Shown here in pieces: positions 42,942 to 50,709 of a stretch of DNA of 64,000 nucleotides (the first letter of the stretch is position 1; every line of letters starts with the position of its first letter). The notes below the pieces were generated by a model. The model ran no database searches and was not told where the DNA came from. It saw nothing but the letters and a program-made list of their open reading frames with translations. Position numbers and translations under genes: made by a program. The stretch is from Ruminococcus sp. UNK.MGS-30 (GTDB taxonomy: Bacteria > Bacillota > Clostridia > Oscillospirales > Ruminococcaceae), in contig LBCK01000006.1 of the NCBI GenBank assembly GCA_000980705.1, forward strand, positions 11,185 to 75,184, read 5' to 3'.

Positions 42942-43349
42942 ATGATTTTTCAAAGCAAACAAAAAGTAAACGGTGCTCCCGTATGGGAAGTCGATATCGA
43001 CACACAGACGGTAAGGCACAGAAACCCCAAGACAGGCGAAACAGAGCGTTATGTGTTTCATACCGACCACATCAGGTACTATCTGCACCACATCGAAGAA
43101 AAGCGACCCGATCTCTTGCAGGAGATCGTGGACAAGGGCGAGATTTACAAGCATCTGGACGAGCTTGATACAAAGGTCACAGACGCAGTAAACCGTCAGA
43201 CCGACTTGCTTATGCAGTCGAGCCGTGACTATCAGGTTGCCGTTGAATCGGGCAATCTCAATGCTGTTGGCTCAATCGGCAATCTGCTCCGTATGCAGGC
43301 GCAGAGAGTCGTTTACGATACCATGATCTATCTTTGGAGGGACGAATAA
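42942..43349 (+). CDS. Conserved hypothetical element protein
   Basis: 135 residues, RBS AAGAGGAAG. Mixed alpha/beta start (MIFQSKQKVNGAPVWEVDID) and helical end. The stop overlaps the next ATG by 1 bp (TAATG). Part of the core gene run of the island; function unknown. Confidence 0.65.
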   Translation: MIFQSKQKVNGAPVWEVDIDTQTVRHRNPKTGETERYVFHTDHIRYYLHHIEEKRPDLLQEIVDKGEIYKHLDELDTKVTDAVNRQTDLLMQSSRDYQVAVESGNLNAVGSIGNLLRMQAQRVVYDTMIYLWRDE

Positions 43350-43531
43350 TGTTTTGTGCGAACTGTTACAATGAAATTCCCGCAGGCAAGAGCTATTACA
43401 AGCATCAGGACACCAATCAGAGCTACTGCTCCCTGGACTGCCTGAATGATTGGCTGATCTATGCTCAGGCTGTAACCCTTGAAACCAGCGAGGGCAAGGA
43501 ACGTATTGAGGTGAACGATGATGACGAGTGA
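43349..43531 (+). CDS. Small zinc-finger protein
   Basis: 60 residues. CANC and CSLDC knuckles (MFCANCYNEIPAG, YCSLDCLNDWL) suggest one zinc site. RBS TTTGGAGGG. An acidic C-terminus (EVNDDDE) overlaps the start of the gene broken by the IS150-like element. Confidence 0.68.
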   Translation: MFCANCYNEIPAGKSYYKHQDTNQSYCSLDCLNDWLIYAQAVTLETSEGKERIEVNDDDE

Positions 43532-43716
43532 AGATTATATAGAGGACTTGCGGAAAAGCGGAGTTATGCTCATAAAAAATGACGGCACTCTTACTTGACC
43601 CGCCCCCTGTCAAGTAGACAGCGCAAAAAACAAAAATATTCTATGTTGTGACTAAAAGCAGTCTGTGCAATTTGTGCAGGCTGCTTTGTTGTTAGCAAAT
43701 GGCAAGCACCGACCAG

Positions 43717-44592
43717 CTAAGCAGCATACGCTTCATGGTATTCCATAGGTGTCATGCTGCTCAGTTTGATCTGGTAACGCCTTGTGTTGTAATAGGTTAT
43801 GTATTCCTCTATCGCTGAAATCAGTTTGGTCTTATCCGTAAACTTGCGAAGATAATACATCTCCGATTTTAAGATTCCCCACCAACCCTCCATTGGTCCG
43901 TTGTCGATGCATCTCCCAACACGGGACATACTTTGTATCATTCCTGCATCAGTCAGTTTTTGATGAAATAATTTGTTGGTATACTGAAAGCCACGGTCAC
44001 TGTGGAAGATTGGGTGAGCATCAGGATTCAATCGAACAGCTTCGTCAAATGTAGAAAACACAAGTTCGTTGTTATTGCTTTCCATAATTTTGTATGTTAC
44101 AATTCGTCTGTCATACAAATCAAGAATTGCGCTGAGATACAGTTTTCTGATCTCTGTTCCTACGTAATATTTAAATTCAGTTACATCTGTAAGCCATTTT
44201 TCGTTCGGCTTATCTGCGTGGAAATCTCTGTTCAGAATATTCTCCGCTGTGAATTGCGGCGTTGATGGAATATATGTATTCTTCTTGACACGGGTAACAG
44301 ATTTCAGATGAAGAATCTGCATCAGTCTGTAGATGCGCTTCTTGTTGAAATGTACATCATGCTCACGGTTGATCACGACCGTCATCTGACGATAACCTAA
44401 GATGCCGTTGCGCTCCTCATAGTGCTGTTTGATCCATTCTACAAGCTGCTCATTGATCTGCTGGCTATGGCTCGGTGTCCGATGCAGCCACTTGTAGTAA
44501 GCCGAGCGTGCAACGTGTACAGCAGCGCAGAGCTTCTGAATCGGATAATGCTCTGCTTCATTCATGTATTTGATTGCAATATACTTGTCCAC
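43717..44592 (-). CDS. IS150-like transposase OrfB
   Basis: 291 residues, DDE/rve integrase core: WLTDVTEFK (first Asp), FHSDRGFQYTN (second Asp), NGPMEGWWGILKSEMYYL (catalytic Glu). HTH_21 at the N-terminus. It starts at a GTG; the preferred product is the OrfAB fusion. Confidence 0.93.
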   Translation of the reverse strand: MDKYIAIKYMNEAEHYPIQKLCAAVHVARSAYYKWLHRTPSHSQQINEQLVEWIKQHYEERNGILGYRQMTVVINREHDVHFNKKRIYRLMQILHLKSVTRVKKNTYIPSTPQFTAENILNRDFHADKPNEKWLTDVTEFKYYVGTEIRKLYLSAILDLYDRRIVTYKIMESNNNELVFSTFDEAVRLNPDAHPIFHSDRGFQYTNKLFHQKLTDAGMIQSMSRVGRCIDNGPMEGWWGILKSEMYYLRKFTDKTKLISAIEEYITYYNTRRYQIKLSSMTPMEYHEAYAA

Positions 44593-44606
44593 GTTTCGTA
44601 CTCCGT

Positions 44607-45293
44607 TCAGTGACCGCCCCCTCTCAGCTCCCTGAGTTTTTTTAACAGTTTAATTTCCATTTCCTGATCTTTAAGCTTTGCTTGTAATATCTTGTTCTCC
44701 ATACGAAGACGATCAGCTTCTGTAAGGTCTTCTTGTTTTTTTGATTTTCCTCGATGGTCAATCAGTCCTTCTACACCATTTATTTCATATTTCCTTACCC
44801 ATGAATATATCTGTTGATAAGAAATATTATATTTTTCAACTGTCAGGGTGTAGTTCTTATTATTTTCAATGCAGAAGGCAACAATTTCCGCACGTTCTTC
44901 CTGTGTGGTTTTTCTACCTTTGTTCATGGCAAGTCCTCTTTCTGAGCGTTTATGCTCTTTAAATCTCTTGCCATTATTATACCATGAAATCCATCTTCTG
45001 AGGACAATATCCGTTGAGATTTTATACTTTATACATATTTCTGTTAAGCTTCCTTTTCCATTGAGGTAATCTTCTACTGCTGCTTCTTTTATTTCATTGG
45101 TATAGTGTCGATACGGTGATGCCTTTGCAACGGATTCGATTCCTTCGGTTTTAGCTCGGCATACCATTCTTTTCATCGTTGTAGCCCCTATGTTGTATTT
45201 TCTGGCAATTGCCTTGTATCCACCTTTACCATCAAGGTATTCCTGTACTGCTGCAACACGTTCTTCACTTGTAAGTGATTTCTTCTTTGACAT
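44607..45293 (-). CDS. IS150-like transposase OrfA (double HTH)
   Basis: 228 residues with two helix-turn-helix units (YKAIARKYNIGATTMKRMV, then LTEICIKYKISTDIVLRRW) plus a third HTH-like segment and a C-terminal coiled coil (RLRMENKILQAKLKD). Near the 3' end the run TTAAAAAAACTC (44,638-44,646) is a classic A_AAA_AAA slippery site; a -1 shift there opens into OrfB. Confidence 0.92.
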   Translation of the reverse strand: MSKKKSLTSEERVAAVQEYLDGKGGYKAIARKYNIGATTMKRMVCRAKTEGIESVAKASPYRHYTNEIKEAAVEDYLNGKGSLTEICIKYKISTDIVLRRWISWYNNGKRFKEHKRSERGLAMNKGRKTTQEERAEIVAFCIENNKNYTLTVEKYNISYQQIYSWVRKYEINGVEGLIDHRGKSKKQEDLTEADRLRMENKILQAKLKDQEMEIKLLKKLRELRGGGH

Positions 45294-45581
45294 AAAATAA
45301 CCCCCTTTAGAGTTACACCATTTTATTATTTCATGTGTCTACTCTAAGGGGATTATATCAACTGAGATACCGTCTGATTTTCTGAACAAGGCAACAGAGT
45401 TCTGCAATTCTATGGGTTGCAGTTCAGTGATATATGATATTTACGATCCGCAGGACAGCGAGCATACCGAGCTGACTGTTACGGATTGTGGTTATGCGGA
45501 ATAAGAAACGGATAGCCGTCTGTTGAGGACGGTCTATCCGTGTTTGAGTATATTCAGTTACTAAGCTAAATCAGAATTATT

Positions 45582-46598
45582 TTATCTCGTACAAAATACA
45601 TCCTTATAAAAGAACTGCGTAAAGCCTCTGCTGCAAGCACGTCCGTTTCCGCGGTCCTTTGTATCGTATTCCAAAACGACAGTCTGCTTATCCAGGCAAT
45701 CCGGATGCATCTCTCTGGGAATTTGCACCATATACATCGGCAAATGCAGCCCATCGGGAGAAGCCTCGTATAATTTCTGTAATGAAATCACATCTGTTTT
45801 TCTTCCGTTTACATAAACCGTAACATCTTCTTTTGCGATCTCCGGTGCAACATCCGTTATATGGACCTTTTCTTCACCGACTACAGTGTCGTATTCTTCT
45901 TTTTTGAAATAGACCATAGGCCTAAAGGTAAGGAAAAGTGTTTGTACACCTCCGTTATTTACACTCACATTTAACGAATACACCTCACCGTTTCCGATTT
46001 TCAGATCAATGACCTCGTCCCGGTCCGCAATAATATTCCAGCCCCAGCATTCCAAAGAGCTGATCCCATAGCTGTTATCATCTGAATATATGGCATTATA
46101 GCTCCCGGCCGGTACACGAAGACTATATCGTCCGTTCAGATCCGTCCATGTTCCCATAATAAACGGCGCGGCATCAAAACCATAGCGATATAACATCACC
46201 ACCGCCGGAAAAGGCTTTCCGTCAAAATCCGATACCTGTCCCGAAAATGTATAGTATTTACATTCCGTTTCAAAAGTTTCTGATTTACCTCCCGCTTCAT
46301 AGATGACCCGTAACATATCCGGCTCACAATCCTTATCTTCACGGATCTTAAACACTGCCCCGTATCCGCTTTTGCGCAAACTAATATCTGCATCGTCCCC
46401 GTTGCCGAAAGCCGTGATGTCCTTATCAAATACAACCTCTCCTTTACACATCCCCAAAATATGAAAGGATATCGGAAACACCAGCTCTTCAAATTCGCAG
46501 TATATCCCCACATGAGACTCCGGTACAGCCATATCCGGCTGCAAGATCTCACTTTCCTTCTGGGTATAGTTAAAATACCACGCATCCTTTACCTTCAT
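45582..46598 (-). CDS. Hypothetical protein with carboxypeptidase-regulatory-like domain
   Basis: 338 residues, RBS AGGAGGT, own promoter. Residues about 125-190 (FSGQVSDFDGKPFPAVVMLY, WTDLNGRYSLRVPAGSYNAIY) look like a transthyretin/CarboxypepD_reg fold. There is no signal peptide. It lies alone beside the IS and has codon use unlike the core genes, so it is likely separate cargo. Function unknown. Confidence 0.6.
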   Translation of the reverse strand: MKVKDAWYFNYTQKESEILQPDMAVPESHVGIYCEFEELVFPISFHILGMCKGEVVFDKDITAFGNGDDADISLRKSGYGAVFKIREDKDCEPDMLRVIYEAGGKSETFETECKYYTFSGQVSDFDGKPFPAVVMLYRYGFDAAPFIMGTWTDLNGRYSLRVPAGSYNAIYSDDNSYGISSLECWGWNIIADRDEVIDLKIGNGEVYSLNVSVNNGGVQTLFLTFRPMVYFKKEEYDTVVGEEKVHITDVAPEIAKEDVTVYVNGRKTDVISLQKLYEASPDGLHLPMYMVQIPREMHPDCLDKQTVVLEYDTKDRGNGRACSRGFTQFFYKDVFCTR

Positions 46599-46685
46599 AA
46601 TTTACCTCCTGAAATCAAAATTATCTGACAGTTTGTCAAATTCCGATTTAGCAGAGAGAGCCGTATTGTTCTCTCACTTACCACT

Positions 46686-46714
46686 ATTATACCAAACCGC
46701 CCCAAAAAAGTCAA
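46686..46714 (-). promoter_or_regulatory. Leftward promoter of the 338-residue gene
   Basis: TTGACT (46714-46709), 17 bp, TATAAT (46691-46686). Confidence 0.68.
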
Positions 46715-46743
46715 TCTCTACACACTTTTTCACACCCTTTTCA

Positions 46744-46772
46744 TTGCAATATACCGCCGTTCGTGCTATAAT
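46744..46772 (+). promoter_or_regulatory. Rightward promoter of the NYN-domain operon
   Basis: TTGCAA (46744-46749), 17 bp, TATAAT (46767-46772); RBS GGAGGTG at 46791-46797 precedes ATG 46805. Confidence 0.68.
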
Positions 46773-46804
46773 TGACTTATAGAGCAGATCGGAGGTGAAA
46801 TGCA

Positions 46805-47065
46805 ATGGATAACGAAACCGAAGAATTAGTAAACCGTGCATTATACAAGCAGATCAAATCAATGAACCGTGCCGAAATGGAGACTTTCGTGAGAAATGTC
46901 TTTGCTCAGGGCTATCAGAGAGCCGAGGAAGAAACGCACCCCATTGATTATGACAGCTTACGAGCCGATCTGAGCAAGATCAAAGGTATCGGAGAAAGTC
47001 GGCTTAACGAAATAATGTCGGTCATTGATAAACATATCGAAAACACAAGCGATAAAGGAGGATAA
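46805..47065 (+). CDS. Small helical protein with HhH-like segment
   Basis: 86 residues. LSKIKGIGESRLNEIMSVID has the GxG turn of a helix-hairpin-helix DNA-binding motif. The stop is 2 bp before the NYN gene start, so the pair is an operon and probably a complex. Confidence 0.65.
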   Translation: MDNETEELVNRALYKQIKSMNRAEMETFVRNVFAQGYQRAEEETHPIDYDSLRADLSKIKGIGESRLNEIMSVIDKHIENTSDKGG

Positions 47066-47067
47066 CC

Positions 47068-48396
47068 TTGACCGTTGATACAAAAGAGGTAGTGACTGCC
47101 ATAGCCTACCTGATTGGAGTAAGAAAATCGGCATTGGAAACGAGTTTCAGGGAAGAATGTCCCGATACCCTCGACACTCTCTATGCCAGCAAAGAAGCGA
47201 CTATTATCCGCTATCTGAGCAAGCTGAGGACTTCATTGTTCCAGCATTTCAAAAAGACCGATGACGCTATGCGCTATGACCTGAAAAACCTGACTTCTCT
47301 TGAATGGTATGACAAAGACAATATCCGCCAGCTTGAGAAATGGGGAATACAGGTCATTCAGGCAAATTACCGTTCCGAAAAGTATATGCAGGATCTCACA
47401 CGGCTTATAAACGAGCATATTGACAGCTGTTCGGGGCTTTTCTACGATTGGATAAACTGGGACTATATCAGAAACCTGTTCTACGTCCCGAAATACAATA
47501 AGCCGAACGTGATGAAGGACGAATTTACCAAGTACATGGCGAACATCGAGTATTATCCGTTTCAGCAGTACATATACTGGACACCTGGTAATCACGGCGG
47601 TATTCTTTCATCTGACCGCAAATTTCTCAAACTTCTGTATGAAATGAACGGCGATGTCTTTTCCGATTACACGAAGTACCGTGATGCCGATGACGATACC
47701 AGAAACAACATTTATAATTTTATCGACAGTTCAGCCAAGACCGCAATTGCTGTTGACTGCGAAAATTCCAACCCATTCAAACTGTACAGTGTTCTTAAAG
47801 GCTTAAATCAAGAAGAACTTGCCAGGATCGAAAAAATCACGCTCTATGATGATCCGAACACTACAACAGGCTGGGACTGGCTGTCGAAATTCACGCAGAT
47901 ACCTGTTGAGCATATTGAGATCGACCGAGTTACCGACAGGAAGTCGCTTGTAGACGTTAGAATGACCGCAAGCGTGGTCGCTGACTTCTACCGGAACGGA
48001 GTGACTTCGTTCATCATCGTATCGAGCGATTCGGACTATTGGGGCTTGATCGAGAGCCTGCCCGACGCAAACTTCCTTGTAATGTATGAGTACGAAAAGT
48101 GCGGTTCAGCGATAAAGAACGCCCTTACTCAACACGGTATTTACTACTGTTCGATAGACGATTTTTGTTCCGCCGGCACCGAGGATATGAAACGTGCGGT
48201 ACTCTTTGCGGAGCTTGAAAAGTATTTGCCCTCGCTTGTCGGTGAGAACCCTCTGGACCTTACCCACAAACTATACGAAGAATCAAGAGTGACGGCTACG
48301 AAAAAGGAAATGGAGAATTTCTGCAATCGGTACGTCAAGACATTGCGGCTCAAGCTGAACTCCGAGGGAAAGTTTGAGATTGAGATACAGAAATAA
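47068..48396 (+). CDS. NYN-domain (PIN-like) protein
   Basis: 442 residues. The C-terminal half has the NYN pattern: AIAVDCENSNPFKL (near 230, first Asp and Asn), KSLVDVRMTASVV (Asp near 296), IIVSSDSDYWGLIESL (near 315-325). The acidic residues match the metal site of NYN/PIN ribonucleases. The N-terminal 220 residues are helical and unknown. Opens with TTG. Followed by a terminator at 48,402-48,429. Possible RNA-cleaving effector or RNA processing enzyme. Confidence 0.75.
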   Translation: MTVDTKEVVTAIAYLIGVRKSALETSFREECPDTLDTLYASKEATIIRYLSKLRTSLFQHFKKTDDAMRYDLKNLTSLEWYDKDNIRQLEKWGIQVIQANYRSEKYMQDLTRLINEHIDSCSGLFYDWINWDYIRNLFYVPKYNKPNVMKDEFTKYMANIEYYPFQQYIYWTPGNHGGILSSDRKFLKLLYEMNGDVFSDYTKYRDADDDTRNNIYNFIDSSAKTAIAVDCENSNPFKLYSVLKGLNQEELARIEKITLYDDPNTTTGWDWLSKFTQIPVEHIEIDRVTDRKSLVDVRMTASVVADFYRNGVTSFIIVSSDSDYWGLIESLPDANFLVMYEYEKCGSAIKNALTQHGIYYCSIDDFCSAGTEDMKRAVLFAELEKYLPSLVGENPLDLTHKLYEESRVTATKKEMENFCNRYVKTLRLKLNSEGKFEIEIQK

Positions 48397-48401
48397 CGGA
48401 A

Positions 48402-48429
48402 AAAGGACGGTTCTGGTGAGCCGTCCTTT
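48402..48429 (+). terminator. Terminator after the NYN gene
   Basis: AAAGGACGG/CCGTCCTTT stem with a 10-nt loop, 6 bp after the stop. Confidence 0.88.
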
Positions 48430-48439
48430 CGTTATGGTT

Positions 48440-48466
48440 AACTTTGACTCCAGTGGGTTCAAAGTT
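48440..48466. repeat. 27-bp palindromic repeat, copy 2
   Basis: AACTTTGAC then TCCAGTGGG then TTCAAAGTT, a one-base variant of the copy in parB, here in noncoding sequence between convergent genes. Confidence 0.6.
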
Positions 48467-48531
48467 GAGTTATTATTAGCAGATGGAAGAACAAAAACTA
48501 TCGGAGAAGCAATCATAAGCAGAATATTCTA

Positions 48532-48879
48532 CTAGTGTTCAAGCTCGCTGCCGTTATCAAGAGTGACCTTTACCGACCATTTAGTGCCGTCAAGAATGTC
48601 ATGATTGATATATTCCTCATTCCAATCGTCTATATGATATTTTGAGAAAACATCACTGATAAAATCATTCCATTCGGCTATCGTCAGTTCTTTTGTGGTG
48701 TCTTCAACTTTACCCTCACGAAGCATTGAGGGACTAACCATCAGCACGGCATGATTCCCCTCTTTTTTGACCGTCACATTGCCGTAACCGCCAAAGAAAC
48801 CACCGCAGAAGAAATGAAACGAAACAGCAGAGAGAATGTGGGCATTATTTCGCATGACCACACCGCTTTCAGTTTGCAT
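48532..48879 (-). CDS. Small hypothetical protein, last gene of the defence operon
   Basis: 115 residues from ATG 48879, overlapping the DUF262 stop by 11 bp; ATG 48855 would give 107. Contains FHFFCGGFFGGYGNVTVKKEG and an alpha/beta C-terminus (YHIDDWNEEYI, KWSVKVTLDNG). No family recognised. The overlap implies co-translation with the DUF262 protein. Confidence 0.65.
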   Translation of the reverse strand: MQTESGVVMRNNAHILSAVSFHFFCGGFFGGYGNVTVKKEGNHAVLMVSPSMLREGKVEDTTKELTIAEWNDFISDVFSKYHIDDWNEEYINHDILDGTKWSVKVTLDNGSELEH

Positions 48880-50689
48880 TATCTTCTAAGCTGCAACCAT
48901 ACTCCTTGATCGTCTGCTCAGAACCCTTATCGGCTATTGTCTTACCCATTGCTGCTTCAATGACTTTAAGGATAGCTTTAGCCCTTGCTATGAAATAGTG
49001 ATCAAAGTCATCTGCGATAAGGTAATCGTAGTTGACGAGGTGGGACTCGATTCGGAAACGAAGTTCAACTTCGTCGATCTCCGCTTTTTTCATTATATTT
49101 CCGCTGTAAACACTTGGAGCATCACCGCCGATCTGTCTGTTGGACGCAGGAAGCAGCGGAGTTTTGTTGACGATCGAGTTCCATTTAGTCTTGTCAAGCC
49201 CCATTTTCTTGCAATATGCTTCAGGGAAAATGTGATGAATATCCGGCGATTCGTCCATACTCTTGACAATATCCATTGTTATGCCCTGCATAAAGTCACG
49301 GCATTGTTCTCTATATACGAGCGCCATAATGCCCTTATATGCGGCACTATTTCTTGTTTGAAGTGACAGTAAACGAGTTGCGGAGAAATAAGCGGCGTTG
49401 ATCGTTCTGTTCTGGCTATCTTTCCCTTGAATCTCTGCCACAACATCTTCAATATCTGTTACATATCTGGTCTCATTCGCACCGCCATACATTTCGCCCA
49501 TGATACCGCACCAAAACCATTTTGCCAGTATCTTTTGAGTGCTTGGAAGATTGAATGTAGCTGTACCGATCACAGCACAGATCGCTGATAGCGGAATCAG
49601 TTGAGTTGTGTAAGGCAGATCACGCTTTCTGAACACATATTGCTGGAACAGGAACTTTCGAGCCATTTTGTAGCCCTCAAGCAAAATATCCCTATTTTTC
49701 TTGTAATCTTCAAAATTCAGAGCGAGAACATCTTTCTTCTTACAAGTAGTCATTTTATCTGAAAGATAGGTTGTGTAGAGCGTAATAGCGGTAAGGAATG
49801 ATGTTTCGTCTACACCTTCCATAACATCTGTATTAAGAGTTTCCCCTTTGCCACGAATCTTGTCTCTGCACTCGATCCAGTCTTTGCGAAGGTCAAAGTC
49901 ATAGGTCGCAAAGGTAGCTGTCACAAGCTCAAATACCGTCAGCGGTACACCGCCTGTATTTACATTCTCAAAGACCTTGCAAACAGCTTCTCTTGGCGTT
50001 TCTTTGCCCAAAGTGATAACAGGCAACTTATAGCCAACGATCGTATCAATGACCTGAGTTCTGAATTGCTTGTATTTCTCCATGAATGCCTTATCGTATT
50101 CGTGGTATTCCTTGTAGCCATCTGCCCAATCTTCACGGGCATTGCTGTCAAATATGATGTTTATGGGGAACATTTCGTGTTCAAACTCCAGTTCACGAGT
50201 CGACAGATCAAGAACTACATCTCTGTCGAAATTTGTCTTGACCTTTCTATCGCCCGGAACGGCAATAACAGCATCAACACGATCTTCACTTTCGTCTAAG
50301 CACTTTTTAATATCTAAGTAGTAGTATCTTTTGATCTCCTTGCCCTTTTCTGTCGTTGTCTCAACAGGTTCTTTGCAGCAAGTCGCACGATACATTGAAG
50401 TCAATCTCTGTTGTCCGTCAAGAATAAGGAACTCAGGAGTGACTCCCGTAACTGTTACACCCTCAATAGTGCGATATTTGAAACGCACATTCTCATTCCC
50501 ATATTCAAGCCGCATGATCGCTCCCATAGGATAGCCCTGAGATAAACTTGCGATAATGCCACGGATTCTGTCATTATCCCATGTCCACCCACGCTGAAAC
50601 TCAGGTAGTTGTTCTTTACCGCTTGATACCTCACGCATAAGCTCACTCAGCTCTGTATCAAGAGACTTTGGAGCAATGTTGATAGCCAT
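48869..50689 (-). CDS. DUF262/DUF1524 (GmrSD-like) protein
   Basis: 606 residues. DUF262 N-terminus with LPEFQRGWTWDNDRI and the catalytic ILDGQQRLTS (near 90-100), which in GmrS/SspE-type proteins is an NTPase/nickase-related ParB-like motif. The C-terminal DUF1524 has the His-Me finger DIHHIFPEAYC ... NSIVNKTPLLP (near 480-515). Such proteins act as type IV restriction enzymes or phage-DNA sensors. It follows hsdR by 20 bp in the same operon. Confidence 0.88.
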   Translation of the reverse strand: MAINIAPKSLDTELSELMREVSSGKEQLPEFQRGWTWDNDRIRGIIASLSQGYPMGAIMRLEYGNENVRFKYRTIEGVTVTGVTPEFLILDGQQRLTSMYRATCCKEPVETTTEKGKEIKRYYYLDIKKCLDESEDRVDAVIAVPGDRKVKTNFDRDVVLDLSTRELEFEHEMFPINIIFDSNAREDWADGYKEYHEYDKAFMEKYKQFRTQVIDTIVGYKLPVITLGKETPREAVCKVFENVNTGGVPLTVFELVTATFATYDFDLRKDWIECRDKIRGKGETLNTDVMEGVDETSFLTAITLYTTYLSDKMTTCKKKDVLALNFEDYKKNRDILLEGYKMARKFLFQQYVFRKRDLPYTTQLIPLSAICAVIGTATFNLPSTQKILAKWFWCGIMGEMYGGANETRYVTDIEDVVAEIQGKDSQNRTINAAYFSATRLLSLQTRNSAAYKGIMALVYREQCRDFMQGITMDIVKSMDESPDIHHIFPEAYCKKMGLDKTKWNSIVNKTPLLPASNRQIGGDAPSVYSGNIMKKAEIDEVELRFRIESHLVNYDYLIADDFDHYFIARAKAILKVIEAAMGKTIADKGSEQTIKEYGCSLEDNAN

Positions 50690-50709
50690 TTTTCATCATT
50701 TCCTTTCTA

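Larger units (their letters stand above)
43596..45360 (-). mobile_element. IS150-like insertion sequence (IS3 family), complete
   Basis: 1765 bp. Left end TGACCCGCCCCCTGTC-AAGTAGACA; right end, complemented, TGATATAATCCCCTTAGAGTAGACA. Both begin TG, and the flanks show a 3-bp direct repeat ACT (43593-43595 and 45361-45363). Two transposase genes with a probable -1 frameshift site. Recent insertion, since the target gene can be exactly restored. Confidence 0.93.
43518..45504 (+). pseudogene. Small element gene interrupted by the IS150-like element
   Basis: Codons from ATG 43518 to 43595 (MMTSEDYIEDLRKSGVMLI...) continue in frame at 45364 (EIPSDFLNKATEFCN...) and end at TAA 45502-45504, once one copy of the ACT duplication is removed. 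The restored protein has about 73 residues (ends TVTDCGYAE). Function unknown. Confidence 0.85.
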
